Shown here: positions 43,456 to 51,964 of the stretch, in pieces
Position numbering within the stretch: the first letter of the stretch is position 1
Layout: each line of letters begins with the position of its first letter
Assembly: GCA_944324655.1 (NCBI GenBank)
Contig: CALUXF010000001.1
Span: 1-64,000, forward strand
Reading direction: 5' to 3'
DNA length: 64,000 bases
Source: Candidatus Avelusimicrobium aviculae
GTDB taxonomy: Bacteria; Elusimicrobiota; Elusimicrobia; Elusimicrobiales; Elusimicrobiaceae
The notes under the pieces: generated by a model
What the model was told of the DNA's origin: nothing
Database searches by the model: none
Seen by the model: only the letters and a program-made list of their open reading frames with translations
Made by a program: the position numbers and the translations under genes

Positions 43456-43938
43456 ATGAAACAATATCCCCTGGCTGTTTATCCCAGTACTTACAAATGT
43501 GTTTTACTCCTGCTGTATTCCATTCTGTTTTTTAGCCTTTGGTTGTTTGGGTTGACCCACCCTGGATTTTTTCATAAATGGTTGGAGTGGGGTTGTCTGG
43601 CCTTTTTTGTGGGTGGGGCGTTGGCCGTCTGCTGGTTTATGGCGTTACGGTTTTTACATAAACCGCTTATATGGATTTATCCGGACCGGGTGGAAAATTT
43701 TATGCCCATAAAGAACCGCTATGAAACAATAAATTTTGGAGAGATGGAAACCTTTTCGGTTATGCGTACGAGTCGTTTAGTATGCATTTTAGCGGTGTGC
43801 CGGAACCGTAGAGAAAAGGTTTTAAATGTAAACAGTGCGCTGGTGCGTAATATACACCCCGTATGTGACTTGTTAAACCGTATGCTGACTCTATATCGGA
43901 AATCTTCCGGTTCCGTTACAGACGCGGCAGAGCGGTGA
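43456..43938 (+). CDS. Two-helix membrane protein, STM3941-like
   Basis: 160 residues. YPSTYKCVLLLLYSILFFSLWLFG and a second helix (LAFFVGGALAVCWFMALRFL) are followed by a ~75-residue cytosolic beta-rich domain (PLIWIYPDRVENF..INFGEMETFSVMRT) like the PH-like tail of the STM3941/YcxB type families. Function unknown in those families. Not recognised more closely. Monocistronic, with a shared terminator downstream. Confidence 0.65.
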   Translation: MKQYPLAVYPSTYKCVLLLLYSILFFSLWLFGLTHPGFFHKWLEWGCLAFFVGGALAVCWFMALRFLHKPLIWIYPDRVENFMPIKNRYETINFGEMETFSVMRTSRLVCILAVCRNRREKVLNVNSALVRNIHPVCDLLNRMLTLYRKSSGSVTDAAER

Positions 43939-43997
43939 ACGCTCTGCCAATGCTTGTTTTGTTTGGCGGTGTAGCTAAAGAAAATCGGTCATTTATC

Positions 43998-44027
43998 AAA
44001 AACCCCCTGTTTTAGACAGGGGGTTTT
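43998..44027. terminator. Bidirectional terminator
   Basis: AACCCCCTGT / ACAGGGGGTT with A and T runs on both sides; between the STM3941-like gene and dnaE. Confidence 0.85.
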
Positions 44028-44089
44028 ATGGATAGCGAAAATACCGCTGGCGCGTTAACGGCCGGACGGGAGAAGAGGACAGATTCTTA

Positions 44090-47000
44090 TTATTTAAACG
44101 ACCAGCTGGTTCCCAGGGTGTTTTCTATAAATTCCAGTAAAGCGCGGTGTAAGAATATGCGTTTGTGGGTGCGCACGCGCAGGATTTTATGCGGGTCCTG
44201 CTTGGAGGGCACATTTAAAAATACCTGCGTTACGCCTTTGGTCATATCCAAATAAGAGTTTAATTTTTGCAGTTGGTCTTTGGTGTATTTGGCGGGGAGT
44301 TCTATGGTAAACTCCTGCGCGGCGGTGGCCAGCAAATCAGTTACGGTGGTAACGGATTGCAGGTTCAGCTCACAGCGGGCGCTTTCATCGTCTACGCGTA
44401 TGTCTCCGGTAAAGTTTAAGATGGCGTTGGGGGCCAACTTGTGGGACATGCTTTCATACGCTTTTGCAAAAGCGTTTACGGGCAAAGAGCCGGTGCAGTC
44501 TTCTATCACAAACTGGGCCCACTCTTTTTTTTGTTTGTTTTGGCGCTTTTTAAACAGGGTGATGATACCCACCACATTTAAGTGCCCGCTGGCTCTGCCT
44601 TCCAAAATGTCAATAATGGGGGTGCATTTTAATTGTTTTAAATGCGGTTGGTATTTGGCCATGGGGTGTCCGCTGAAGTATAAACCCAGCACCTCTTTTT
44701 CATAATTTAGCAGTTCGCTTTGGGTAAGCGGGCGGACGTTTTTCTTTTCTTCTTTTTTCTTTACGCTCATGACGGAGGACAAGTCATCCCCAAACAAACT
44801 GGCGGCGGTGTTTTGTTTTTCTTTGGCCATCATGTGCGCCAAGTCCACGGCGTCTTCCATAGAAGCCAATAAAACGGCGCGGGCTTCTTTGGGGCCTTTA
44901 TCCGGCATCAGGCTGTCCATGGCGCCGGCTTTGATTAAACTTTCTATGGTTTTTTTGTTTGCTTGGAAAATATCCACCCGGTTGCACAAATCGGTTAAAG
45001 TTTTATAAGGGCCGTCTTTTTCGCGCTCTTTTACAATGGAAATACAGCCCTCTTCCCCGGCGTTTTTAATGGCTTCCAGCGCAAAGCGGATGAATTCTTT
45101 TCCATCTTTTTTCTCTACGGAAAATTCCGGCTGGGAGGCGTTGACGTCCGGCGGCAAAATTTCAAAACCCATGCTGCGGGCTTCTTCCAAATAAGTAACT
45201 ATTTTATTTTCTTTATCGTCCGCGCCAATGGCGTTGTGGCCGATTTCGTTGGTTAATGCGGCGCACATAAATTCTATGGGATAATTCGCTTTTAAATAAG
45301 CGGTTTGATAAGACACCAATGCATAAGCGTACGAGTGGGATTTGTTAAACCCGTACCCGGCAAAGGCTTTCATCTGCTCGTAAATATGCTGGGCGGTTTT
45401 TTCCGGGATGTTATGCTGTTTGCATCCTTCCACAAATTTCACGCCGAATTTTTCCATCACTTCCAGTTTCTTTTTACCCATGGCTTTGCGCAGGGTATCG
45501 GCCTCGCCGGGGGTAAAACCGCCCAGCTTTTTGGAAATTTCCATAATTTGTTCCTGGTATACCATACAGCCGTAGGTGTCTTGCAGAACAGAGGCCAGCA
45601 GCGGGGTTTCGTATTTAATTTTTTCCTGTCCGTTTTTACGTCGCACAAACATATCCATCATGCCTGATTCCATAGGCCCCGGGCGGTATAAAGCCACCAG
45701 GGCGGACACGTCGCTGAATTTAGAAGGCTGCAGCTTTTTAATCAAGTCCCGCATGCCGCCGCTTTCCAGCTGGAATATTCCCAGCGTTTTGCAGGAGGAA
45801 AGCAAGTCATATGTTTTTTTGTCGTCCAGCGGGATATCGTTAATATTAAAATGGGGGTCATGGCGCTGGCGGATTAGTTTTTCCGCGTTGTCTATAACGG
45901 TTAAGGTGCGCAGGCCCAAAAAGTCCATTTTTAACAGCCCCAGGTTGGAGCACGGCTCCCCTTCAAACTGGGTGGTTACCGCGTCGCGCGCGCCGCGCGC
46001 CAAGGGCACGTATTCGGATACGGCGTCTTTGGTAATCAGCACCCCGGCGGCGTGTATGCCGGTATGGCGTTTTAAGCCCTCCAGCTTTTGGGCCATTTCA
46101 AAGAGGCGCTTGCTTTGGGGGTTTTTGTCAATTTCATTTTTTAGTTCATTGATTTCCAACGCTTTTTCCAAGGTCATTTTTGGGTCATTGGGAATCATTT
46201 TGGCAATGCGGTTGGCTTCCGCCACCGGTACGCCCATGGCGCGGGCCACGTCTTTTAACGCCAGTTTGGCTTTCATGGTTCCAAAGGTGATGATTTGGGA
46301 AACCCGGTCATGCCCGTATTTATTGCGCACGTAGTCAATTACGCGTCCGCGCCCCGCGTCGGACATGTCAATATCCAAATCCGGCATGCTTACGCGGTCT
46401 GGGTTTAAGAAGCGTTCAAAAAGCAGTTTGTTTTGTATGGGGTCTACGCGGGTGATGTCCAAACTATACGCCACCAAAGAGCCGGCGCCCGAGCCGCGCC
46501 CCGGGCCGATGGGTATATCATGCGCGCGCGCCCAGTTGATAAAATCCTGTACGATCAAAAAGTAGCAGTCAAACCCCATGGTGATAATGACGTTAAACTC
46601 AAACTCCAGCTGTTTCCAGTATTCTTCCGGCACGTTGCCGCGCATTTTTTTGGTAAGGCCTTTGCGGCATAAATCTTTAAAGTATTCGGCGGAGTTGGGG
46701 TACTGGGGAGGTATTTCAAAATTGGGTAAAATAAACCCGTGTTTGGGAAACTGCAAATCACACTTTTCCGCAATGGCTAACGTATTGGCGCAGGCCTGTG
46801 GTGTGTGGGAAAAGAGCGCGCACATCTCATCGGGGGATTTGAAATACAGCTCGTGAGACATTTTCATGCGGCCCTGGTCCGCCAGCGTTTTGCCGGTGGC
46901 TATGCAGACGTGTACGTCATGCGCTTCCCAGTCCTCTTTCTTTTCGTAGTGGCAGTCGTTCGTGGCAACCAGTTCTATGCCGGTGTGTTTGGCTATGTCT

Positions 47001-47581
47001 TTTAAAACGGGGATGGATTCCACTTCCTCTTTAATGCCGTGGTCCATTAACTCTATATAATAGTTCCCTTTGCCAAAGACATCTTCATACTCTTTAGCCA
47101 AAGCGCAGCATTGTTCAAAGGTTTTTTCCCGCGTGTATTGGGATAAAAACCCTTTTAAACAGCCGGAAAGACAGATAAGGCCTCCCGCATGCGCGGCTAA
47201 AAGTTCTTTGTCTATGCGGGGGTGATAATAAAACCCGTCTACCCATGCCAAGGAGTTGAGCTTCATTAAATTCAGGTAGCCTTCGTGGTTGCGGGCCAGC
47301 AAGGTTAAGTGGCCGGTGCGGGATTTGTCTTTCTCGGTATGTTTGCCTTCGGTGATATAAAACTCACATCCCACAATGGGTTTTATGCCGGCGGCGGTGG
47401 CGGACTCATAAAAATCCAGCGCGCCGTACATATTGCCGTGGTCCGTCAGCCCCATGGCTTTGATGCCCTGCTGCGCAAGCCCTTTCAGAAAACCGGAAGG
47501 CTTGTGGTTTTCTGATATGCGAAGCATGCCATCCAACAAGGAGTATTCGCTGTGGTTGTGCAGTTGGACAAATTCCGCCAT
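44090..47581 (-). CDS. dnaE: DNA polymerase III alpha subunit
   Basis: 1163 residues, DnaE1 type. N-terminal PHP domain (FVQLHNHSEYSLLDGMLRI, LTDHGNMYG), then the C-family polymerase palm with GPGRGSGAGSLVAYSL and the catalytic aspartates in PDLDIDMSD, fingers (GIHAAGVLIT, LKMDFLGLRTL, YRPGPMESGMM), helix-hairpin-helix (KAGAMDSL) and C-terminal OB fold (LNVVGIITLFKKRQNKQKKE). Main replicative polymerase. Divergent from the NUDIX gene. Whether the PHP domain proofreads cannot be told, but its HNH and DHG motifs are kept. Confidence 0.98.
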   Translation of the reverse strand: MAEFVQLHNHSEYSLLDGMLRISENHKPSGFLKGLAQQGIKAMGLTDHGNMYGALDFYESATAAGIKPIVGCEFYITEGKHTEKDKSRTGHLTLLARNHEGYLNLMKLNSLAWVDGFYYHPRIDKELLAAHAGGLICLSGCLKGFLSQYTREKTFEQCCALAKEYEDVFGKGNYYIELMDHGIKEEVESIPVLKDIAKHTGIELVATNDCHYEKKEDWEAHDVHVCIATGKTLADQGRMKMSHELYFKSPDEMCALFSHTPQACANTLAIAEKCDLQFPKHGFILPNFEIPPQYPNSAEYFKDLCRKGLTKKMRGNVPEEYWKQLEFEFNVIITMGFDCYFLIVQDFINWARAHDIPIGPGRGSGAGSLVAYSLDITRVDPIQNKLLFERFLNPDRVSMPDLDIDMSDAGRGRVIDYVRNKYGHDRVSQIITFGTMKAKLALKDVARAMGVPVAEANRIAKMIPNDPKMTLEKALEINELKNEIDKNPQSKRLFEMAQKLEGLKRHTGIHAAGVLITKDAVSEYVPLARGARDAVTTQFEGEPCSNLGLLKMDFLGLRTLTVIDNAEKLIRQRHDPHFNINDIPLDDKKTYDLLSSCKTLGIFQLESGGMRDLIKKLQPSKFSDVSALVALYRPGPMESGMMDMFVRRKNGQEKIKYETPLLASVLQDTYGCMVYQEQIMEISKKLGGFTPGEADTLRKAMGKKKLEVMEKFGVKFVEGCKQHNIPEKTAQHIYEQMKAFAGYGFNKSHSYAYALVSYQTAYLKANYPIEFMCAALTNEIGHNAIGADDKENKIVTYLEEARSMGFEILPPDVNASQPEFSVEKKDGKEFIRFALEAIKNAGEEGCISIVKEREKDGPYKTLTDLCNRVDIFQANKKTIESLIKAGAMDSLMPDKGPKEARAVLLASMEDAVDLAHMMAKEKQNTAASLFGDDLSSVMSVKKKEEKKNVRPLTQSELLNYEKEVLGLYFSGHPMAKYQPHLKQLKCTPIIDILEGRASGHLNVVGIITLFKKRQNKQKKEWAQFVIEDCTGSLPVNAFAKAYESMSHKLAPNAILNFTGDIRVDDESARCELNLQSVTTVTDLLATAAQEFTIELPAKYTKDQLQKLNSYLDMTKGVTQVFLNVPSKQDPHKILRVRTHKRIFLHRALLEFIENTLGTSWSFK

Positions 47582-47663
47582 GGTGTATCCTTTATTTGCT
47601 GTAAAAGGCCGTTGTGGGTGCAGCGCTGTATATAGGCCAAAGGCCCCGCCGGGGCCAAAATAT

Positions 47664-47669
47664 TATAAT
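47664..47669 (+). promoter_or_regulatory. -10 element of the NUDIX gene
   Basis: TATAAT immediately before ATG 47670; transcription would begin near 47676, just before the second in-frame ATG (47679). Confidence 0.45.
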
Positions 47670-48236
47670 ATGAACTATATGAAACATTATAGTAAATTAA
47701 AAGAAACAAAAATTTCCAGCAAAACATTGTATAAAGGGGTATTAACGGTAAAGTTAGATGGCGTGCGCCTGCTTAACGGCAATACTTCTTCCCGGTTGTA
47801 TTTAGATCACCAAGGAGCCAGCGGTATACTGCCTGTGGAAGACGGCCATGTCTATTTGGTGCAACAGTACCGTTATCCGGTAGGTTCCCCCACGTGGGAA
47901 ATTCCCGCCGGAAAACGGGAAAAAACACAAACTTTTCTTGCCTGCGCCCGTGCGGAACTGAAACAGGAAACCGGGCTGAGCGCCAAACGCTTAAAACAAA
48001 TTATGGTTTTCCACCCATGCAACGCATTTTCTAATGAGGTGCAGCATTTGTATTTGGCTACCGGGTTAACCCGCGGGAAAGACTGCCCGGACGCGGATGA
48101 GTTCTTAAATGTAAAGCGTTTCCCTTTGGCGACCGCGTACCGGATGATAGAAACCGGAAAAATTACAGACGCCAAAACCATTATTACCCTGCAGTGGTAC
48201 CGGCTGCATTGTCCGCAGGAAGAGAAAACTGTATAA
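47670..48236 (+). CDS. NUDIX hydrolase, ADP-ribose pyrophosphatase type
   Basis: 188 residues from ATG 47670; promoter placement suggests ATG 47679 (185 residues, leaderless). The fold is that of ADPRase: QQYRYPVGSPTWEIPAGK, then the Nudix helix CARAELKQETGL, then HPCNAFSNEVQHLYLATGL. The Nudix box is altered: where the family has GX5E, X7, REUXEEXGU, this protein has Gln for the first Glu, Ala for Arg, and Gln for the first of the paired Glu; one paired Glu and the helix Glu remain. It may have reduced or altered activity. Confidence 0.8.
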   Translation: MNYMKHYSKLKETKISSKTLYKGVLTVKLDGVRLLNGNTSSRLYLDHQGASGILPVEDGHVYLVQQYRYPVGSPTWEIPAGKREKTQTFLACARAELKQETGLSAKRLKQIMVFHPCNAFSNEVQHLYLATGLTRGKDCPDADEFLNVKRFPLATAYRMIETGKITDAKTIITLQWYRLHCPQEEKTV

Positions 48237-48328
48237 AAAAAGGCGTGTTTTTTTAACTTTTATTAGTTATACTATATAAAGCTTTTTGTTGTTTATTTTA
48301 ATGTTGCGAAGTAGTGCAAGGAGGTCTC

Positions 48329-49834
48329 GTGAAAACCAATTGCATACGGCGTAAGCGTGCTTTTACGCTTACAGAGTTGCTTATTGTGGTAATCGTAATC
48401 GGGGTATTGTCCGCGGTTACATTGCCCAAATTCAACCGCGTGATAGAAAACCGCAAAGTGACGGAAGCGGAAGAGATGATGTCCGCGGTTAGGACGGAAC
48501 AGGAAAGACGGTGTACGTTGGACCAACACTACACCATGGACTTTGGCGCATTGTCCGACGTAATCGCGTCCAGCAATACAAAGAACTATACGTACAGTTT
48601 ACAGGCGCAGGGCATATCCGCGCGCAGCGCCAGCGGGGATTACACGCTTAAGATTTTGTCCTATGAGGACGGGAGCTATTGCTGCACAGGGGATGGTTGT
48701 AAGAAGCTGAACAAGAACTATCCGGACTGCGCGACGCTGAACTTTCCCACTTCCAACTGTGCTGGGACGGAAGGGGAGACCACTCCTCCCGGAACGGAGC
48801 CTACGCCTGTGGAGCCGGAAGAACCGGAATGCGTAAACGGGCAGGTAACCGGCAACCAGGTATGTAACGGGTGCGGGACGCAGACGACGAAGGCTTGTGT
48901 AGGGGGGAAATGGGTCAATAGTTTAGGAGCCTGCTCCAAGACGGCGGAAGAATGTACGGTTAAACCGCAGTGCCCCACCAAACCGGCAGACGTAGTAAAA
49001 CAGTGTGAATGCGGTACGGTAACAGCTACGCATAAGTGCGATGCAAGCACCAATTATACCTGGGTGCAAGAGGCTTTCCCGTCCTGTCCCGCCAAGCCGG
49101 CGGACGTAACGGAAACGTGTTCAGACGGAAAGACGGTACGCACGAAAGCCTATAGTTGCGTAAACAATGTATGGACGGCGGGTAACTGGGACAGAGAATG
49201 CCCGACAGAGTGTACCCCCAATCAAACGGAAACCAAAACGGAATCCTGTGGGGTAGGGTCTTCCTCTACTAAGAAATGTACCCGCACTTGCGGATCAAAT
49301 GGTACTTGGGGCGCCTGGTCTTGCGATGACAGCACTTGCAAACAGTATAAGTGTATGGTTAATGTTACGCGCAAGAAAACCGGGACTTGTTCTACTATTT
49401 GGCGAGCTGCTCACTATACGACAGATATGATGAAAGATTGTAATGCTGTGGGCCTGACGTATTGCGAACCTGGTAAGGAATGCGATTGCGAAGTGGGCAA
49501 AAACTACGTATATTTCTATATGTGGGGTTGCTGCTCCGGTAACGATAAATATTGCACACGCTATAGTGCCTATAACTACACCTGTGTCACTTGCGGTCAG
49601 GTAGATAGCTTAAGCAAGTGCTATCGAGGGAACTTGCAAGATCCGGGTGCCAGCGGCGGCGGTTTTATACCCGAATGCTCGAATAGAGAAGACAAAGAGA
49701 AATGTGAAAGCTGCGGCGGTACCTGGAATACGAAAACCTGTACTTGTGACTGCGGTTTCTATCAGGGCAACAGCTGCCGTTTTGATAGGAGACGAGGTTG
49801 CGTGTGCGGTAGTTTAGTGCGCGCTTGCAGATAA
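48329..49834 (+). CDS. Prepilin-like protein fused to Cys-rich modules
   Basis: 501 residues from the GTG at 48329 (RBS AAGGAGG). The N-terminus has a short basic leader and a type III signal (RKRAFTLTELLIVVIVIG), the prepilin peptidase site and pilin alpha1 helix; Ala replaces the usual Gly at -1. A pseudopilin-like domain to ~150 has a Cys pair, then a Pro/Glu linker (~155-175). The following ~325 residues hold roughly 45 cysteines, including four ~30-residue modules of pattern C-x-G-x-x-x-T-x(4)-C-x(4)-W-x(6)-C (QVCNGCGTQTTKACVGGKWV; KQCECGTVTATHKC; ETCSDGKTVRTKAYSC; ESCGVGSSSTKKC). Disulfide-rich surface protein on a pilin anchor. No pilus assembly genes nearby. Confidence 0.8.
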   Translation: MKTNCIRRKRAFTLTELLIVVIVIGVLSAVTLPKFNRVIENRKVTEAEEMMSAVRTEQERRCTLDQHYTMDFGALSDVIASSNTKNYTYSLQAQGISARSASGDYTLKILSYEDGSYCCTGDGCKKLNKNYPDCATLNFPTSNCAGTEGETTPPGTEPTPVEPEEPECVNGQVTGNQVCNGCGTQTTKACVGGKWVNSLGACSKTAEECTVKPQCPTKPADVVKQCECGTVTATHKCDASTNYTWVQEAFPSCPAKPADVTETCSDGKTVRTKAYSCVNNVWTAGNWDRECPTECTPNQTETKTESCGVGSSSTKKCTRTCGSNGTWGAWSCDDSTCKQYKCMVNVTRKKTGTCSTIWRAAHYTTDMMKDCNAVGLTYCEPGKECDCEVGKNYVYFYMWGCCSGNDKYCTRYSAYNYTCVTCGQVDSLSKCYRGNLQDPGASGGGFIPECSNREDKEKCESCGGTWNTKTCTCDCGFYQGNSCRFDRRRGCVCGSLVRACR

Positions 49835-49853
49835 TGTAAGTCCAACACAATAT

Positions 49854-49884
49854 AAACCCCCGGTGTAAAGCCGGGGGCTTTTTA
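49854..49884 (+). terminator. Terminator after the Cys-rich prepilin
   Basis: CCCCCGG / CCGGGGG hairpin then CTTTTTATT. Confidence 0.85.
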
Positions 49885-49926
49885 TTGGATATAATAGAAA
49901 TTTTGTTATAGGTTTTATAGTCAAAA

Positions 49927-49953
49927 ATAAACCCCGGGGTTTGCCCGGGGTTT
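49927..49953 (-). terminator. Terminator after the lipid kinase operon
   Basis: AAACCCCGG / CCGGGGTTT on the minus strand with a T-rich tail. Confidence 0.8.
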
Positions 49954-49956
49954 AAA

Positions 49957-50835
49957 TTATTTGCCGGATGGCAAAAGCAGGTTTAAAGCTCCCGGCAGGA
50001 TTTCAATATGCAGTTCATTCTGTGTGGTTTTGGGTTCTCCGTCCAAGTGGTAAATAATTTCACCCGCCTGGCGCAAAACGGCTTTTTTAACGCGCGTGGT
50101 TTGGGTAACGCCTTTGTGGGCGGGGTCGCTGGTAAAAAAGCTGGGCAGGGCGCAAAGCAATTTTAACTTGCTTTCATTTTTAATTAGTACGCAGTCCAGC
50201 CAGCCGTCCGTTAAGCTGGCCTGGGGGGCAATTTTAAAATTGCTTCCGTATTGGGTACCGTTGGCAAATGCCAAAGAAAGCGGGCTAACGGTGGTTTTTT
50301 GACCGTCCAGCTCCAGTTCCATGGGTTGTGGGCGGTAGGTCAGCACGTCTTTAGCGCCCAGTTTAAAATAAGGCCACATGCCGCGCTTGCCGCTCTTGCC
50401 ATACTGCATAAAATCATAGGCTATTTGGGCTTCTATGCCTACGCCGGCTAGATTTAAAAACAGTTCGCCGTTCGCTTTTCCGGCGTCACACGGTACGGTA
50501 TGAGCCGTTTGCAGGCGCAACAGGGATTCTTCCACAGATAAAGGCATTCCCATTTCCCGCGCCAGCCCGTTGCCGGAGCCGTTGGGTATCACCCCCAAAG
50601 CGGTTTGGGTATGCACCAGCGCGCGGGCCGTTTCGTTGATGGTTCCATCGCCTCCAACGGCAGCTACGGCCTCATAATTTTGCTGTACGGCTTTTTGGGC
50701 CAGCTGGGTGGCGTGGCCCGGGGCTTCTGTTAACGCCCAAGAAGCCTGGGGAAAATTAAGCGTTACGGCGTCTATTATTTCTTGCGGGTCACGGCCTTTT
50801 CCGCTTTTTGGGTTGATGATAAATAATATCTTCAT
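49957..50835 (-). CDS. Diacylglycerol/lipid kinase family protein
   Basis: 292 residues. DAGK catalytic domain: NPKSGKG near the start, AVGGDGTINETA (nucleotide-binding GGDGT), GVIPNGSGNGLAREMG, and a C-terminal beta sandwich with DGWLDCVLI and EIIYHLDGEP. Phosphorylates diacylglycerol or a related lipid, using ATP, at the inner membrane; YegS or DgkB type. Substrate not predictable. Overlaps the upstream 116-residue gene by 4 bp. Confidence 0.88.
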   Translation of the reverse strand: MKILFIINPKSGKGRDPQEIIDAVTLNFPQASWALTEAPGHATQLAQKAVQQNYEAVAAVGGDGTINETARALVHTQTALGVIPNGSGNGLAREMGMPLSVEESLLRLQTAHTVPCDAGKANGELFLNLAGVGIEAQIAYDFMQYGKSGKRGMWPYFKLGAKDVLTYRPQPMELELDGQKTTVSPLSLAFANGTQYGSNFKIAPQASLTDGWLDCVLIKNESKLKLLCALPSFFTSDPAHKGVTQTTRVKKAVLRQAGEIIYHLDGEPKTTQNELHIEILPGALNLLLPSGK

Positions 50836-51182
50836 ACTTTCTTTAAGGTTTCCAAATCTTCTTTTTTATTTAAGTCCAATTCACTCAGCGCGTCATAAAT
50901 GCGTTCCACTTTTAGTAAATTAATCCCTGCCGAGGCTACTTTCCCGCCTGCTGTAGCCAAAAATACCATCAGAATGGCAAACAATGCGGTATTTGCCAGC
51001 TGGTTGACCCCGTCCATAGGTATTTGTATTTGCGCTTGGGCGGTTTGGGCGGTTACATTGCTCATTTTAACTACTTGGGCGACGGGGGCTTTTAAAATAA
51101 ACGTTTTATACATGCCCACGCAGGCAAAGAAAATAAAAAACAACCCGGCGCAAAGTAAAAGATATCCTAATATTTTATGCAT
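50832..51182 (-). CDS. Small two-helix membrane protein, unknown
   Basis: 116 residues. Helix 1 (ILGYLLLCAGLFFIFFACVG) and helix 2 (ALFAILMVFLATAGGKVASA) flank a ~45-residue loop, probably periplasmic, rich in Gln/Thr. Short charged C-terminal tail with ELDLNKKEDLETLKK. Overlaps the HAD gene upstream (8 bp) and the lipid kinase downstream (4 bp), so co-translated. No family recognised. Confidence 0.65.
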   Translation of the reverse strand: MHKILGYLLLCAGLFFIFFACVGMYKTFILKAPVAQVVKMSNVTAQTAQAQIQIPMDGVNQLANTALFAILMVFLATAGGKVASAGINLLKVERIYDALSELDLNKKEDLETLKKV

Positions 51183-51882
51183 GAGTTTCTCCTTTTAACA
51201 AAGCGGGCAGCTCTTGTATATTTTTTAAAGTGACAAAATCCGGCAAGGGGGTGTTGGGCGCTTCTTCATATATCCAGCCGTCTTGGCAGGGGATATAAAC
51301 GGCCTGCAAACCCGCTTCCAACGCGGGCAGAATATCTGAACGGACGGAATTGCCCACCATCAGGGTGTGGGCGGGTTCGGTTTTTAGCGCGCGGCATAAG
51401 TTTAAATAAGCCTGAGGGGTTTTGTCCGTCATAATTTCCGCATGGGCGAAAAAATCCCGCAGGCCGGAGTTTTTTAATTTGCGTTGTTGGTCCAGCAAGT
51501 CCCCTTTGGTGGCAACGGCCAAGGTATAAAAAGGGGCCAATTCTTGCAAGGTTTGGCGCACGCCGGGCAGCAGTTCCATGGGGGCGGCGATGAGTTTTTT
51601 GCCCAGTTCCAACACCGGTGCGGTAACGGCGGCGGCTTGCTGCGCGCCCAAAATACGCTGGGCCGTTTCCAGCATAGAAAGGGTGAACGCTTTAGCCCCG
51701 TAACCGTATAAAGGCATGTTTTGCATTTCCGTATGCAGCAGTTCGCGGATGCCGTCCTGCTCGTTTAACCCTATGAGCTTAAAAAACGCTCTTTCGGTAT
51801 TACGGTAATGGGTTTCATTGACCCATAGGGTGTCGTCCGCGTCAAAAAAAATGGTTTTAATGTGCATGAAACTAGGGTTCAT
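51175..51882 (-). CDS. HAD-family hydrolase (phosphatase)
   Basis: 235 residues (start at 51882 or the ATG at 51867). HAD motif I FFDADDTLW with nucleophile Asp, motif II VATKG, motif III Lys in the KTPQAYLN region, motif IV VGNSVRSDILPALEAG. All-helical cap between motifs I and II, like YfnB/PGP phosphatases. Hydrolyses a small phosphomonoester; substrate unknown. First gene of a three-gene leftward unit with a membrane protein and a lipid kinase. Confidence 0.88.
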   Translation of the reverse strand: MNPSFMHIKTIFFDADDTLWVNETHYRNTERAFFKLIGLNEQDGIRELLHTEMQNMPLYGYGAKAFTLSMLETAQRILGAQQAAAVTAPVLELGKKLIAAPMELLPGVRQTLQELAPFYTLAVATKGDLLDQQRKLKNSGLRDFFAHAEIMTDKTPQAYLNLCRALKTEPAHTLMVGNSVRSDILPALEAGLQAVYIPCQDGWIYEEAPNTPLPDFVTLKNIQELPALLKGETHA

Positions 51883-51964
51883 AGACTTTAGGCGAGAGGC
51901 GCGCCCTCTCTGTATTTGATATACTTTAATTATACAGTTTTATAGAGGTATTTTAGGTAATCTT

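Noticed and set aside
48314-48328. Upstream GTG start for the Cys-rich prepilin
   Set aside because: The AAGGAGG RBS would be inside the coding region; GTG 48329 is correctly spaced.
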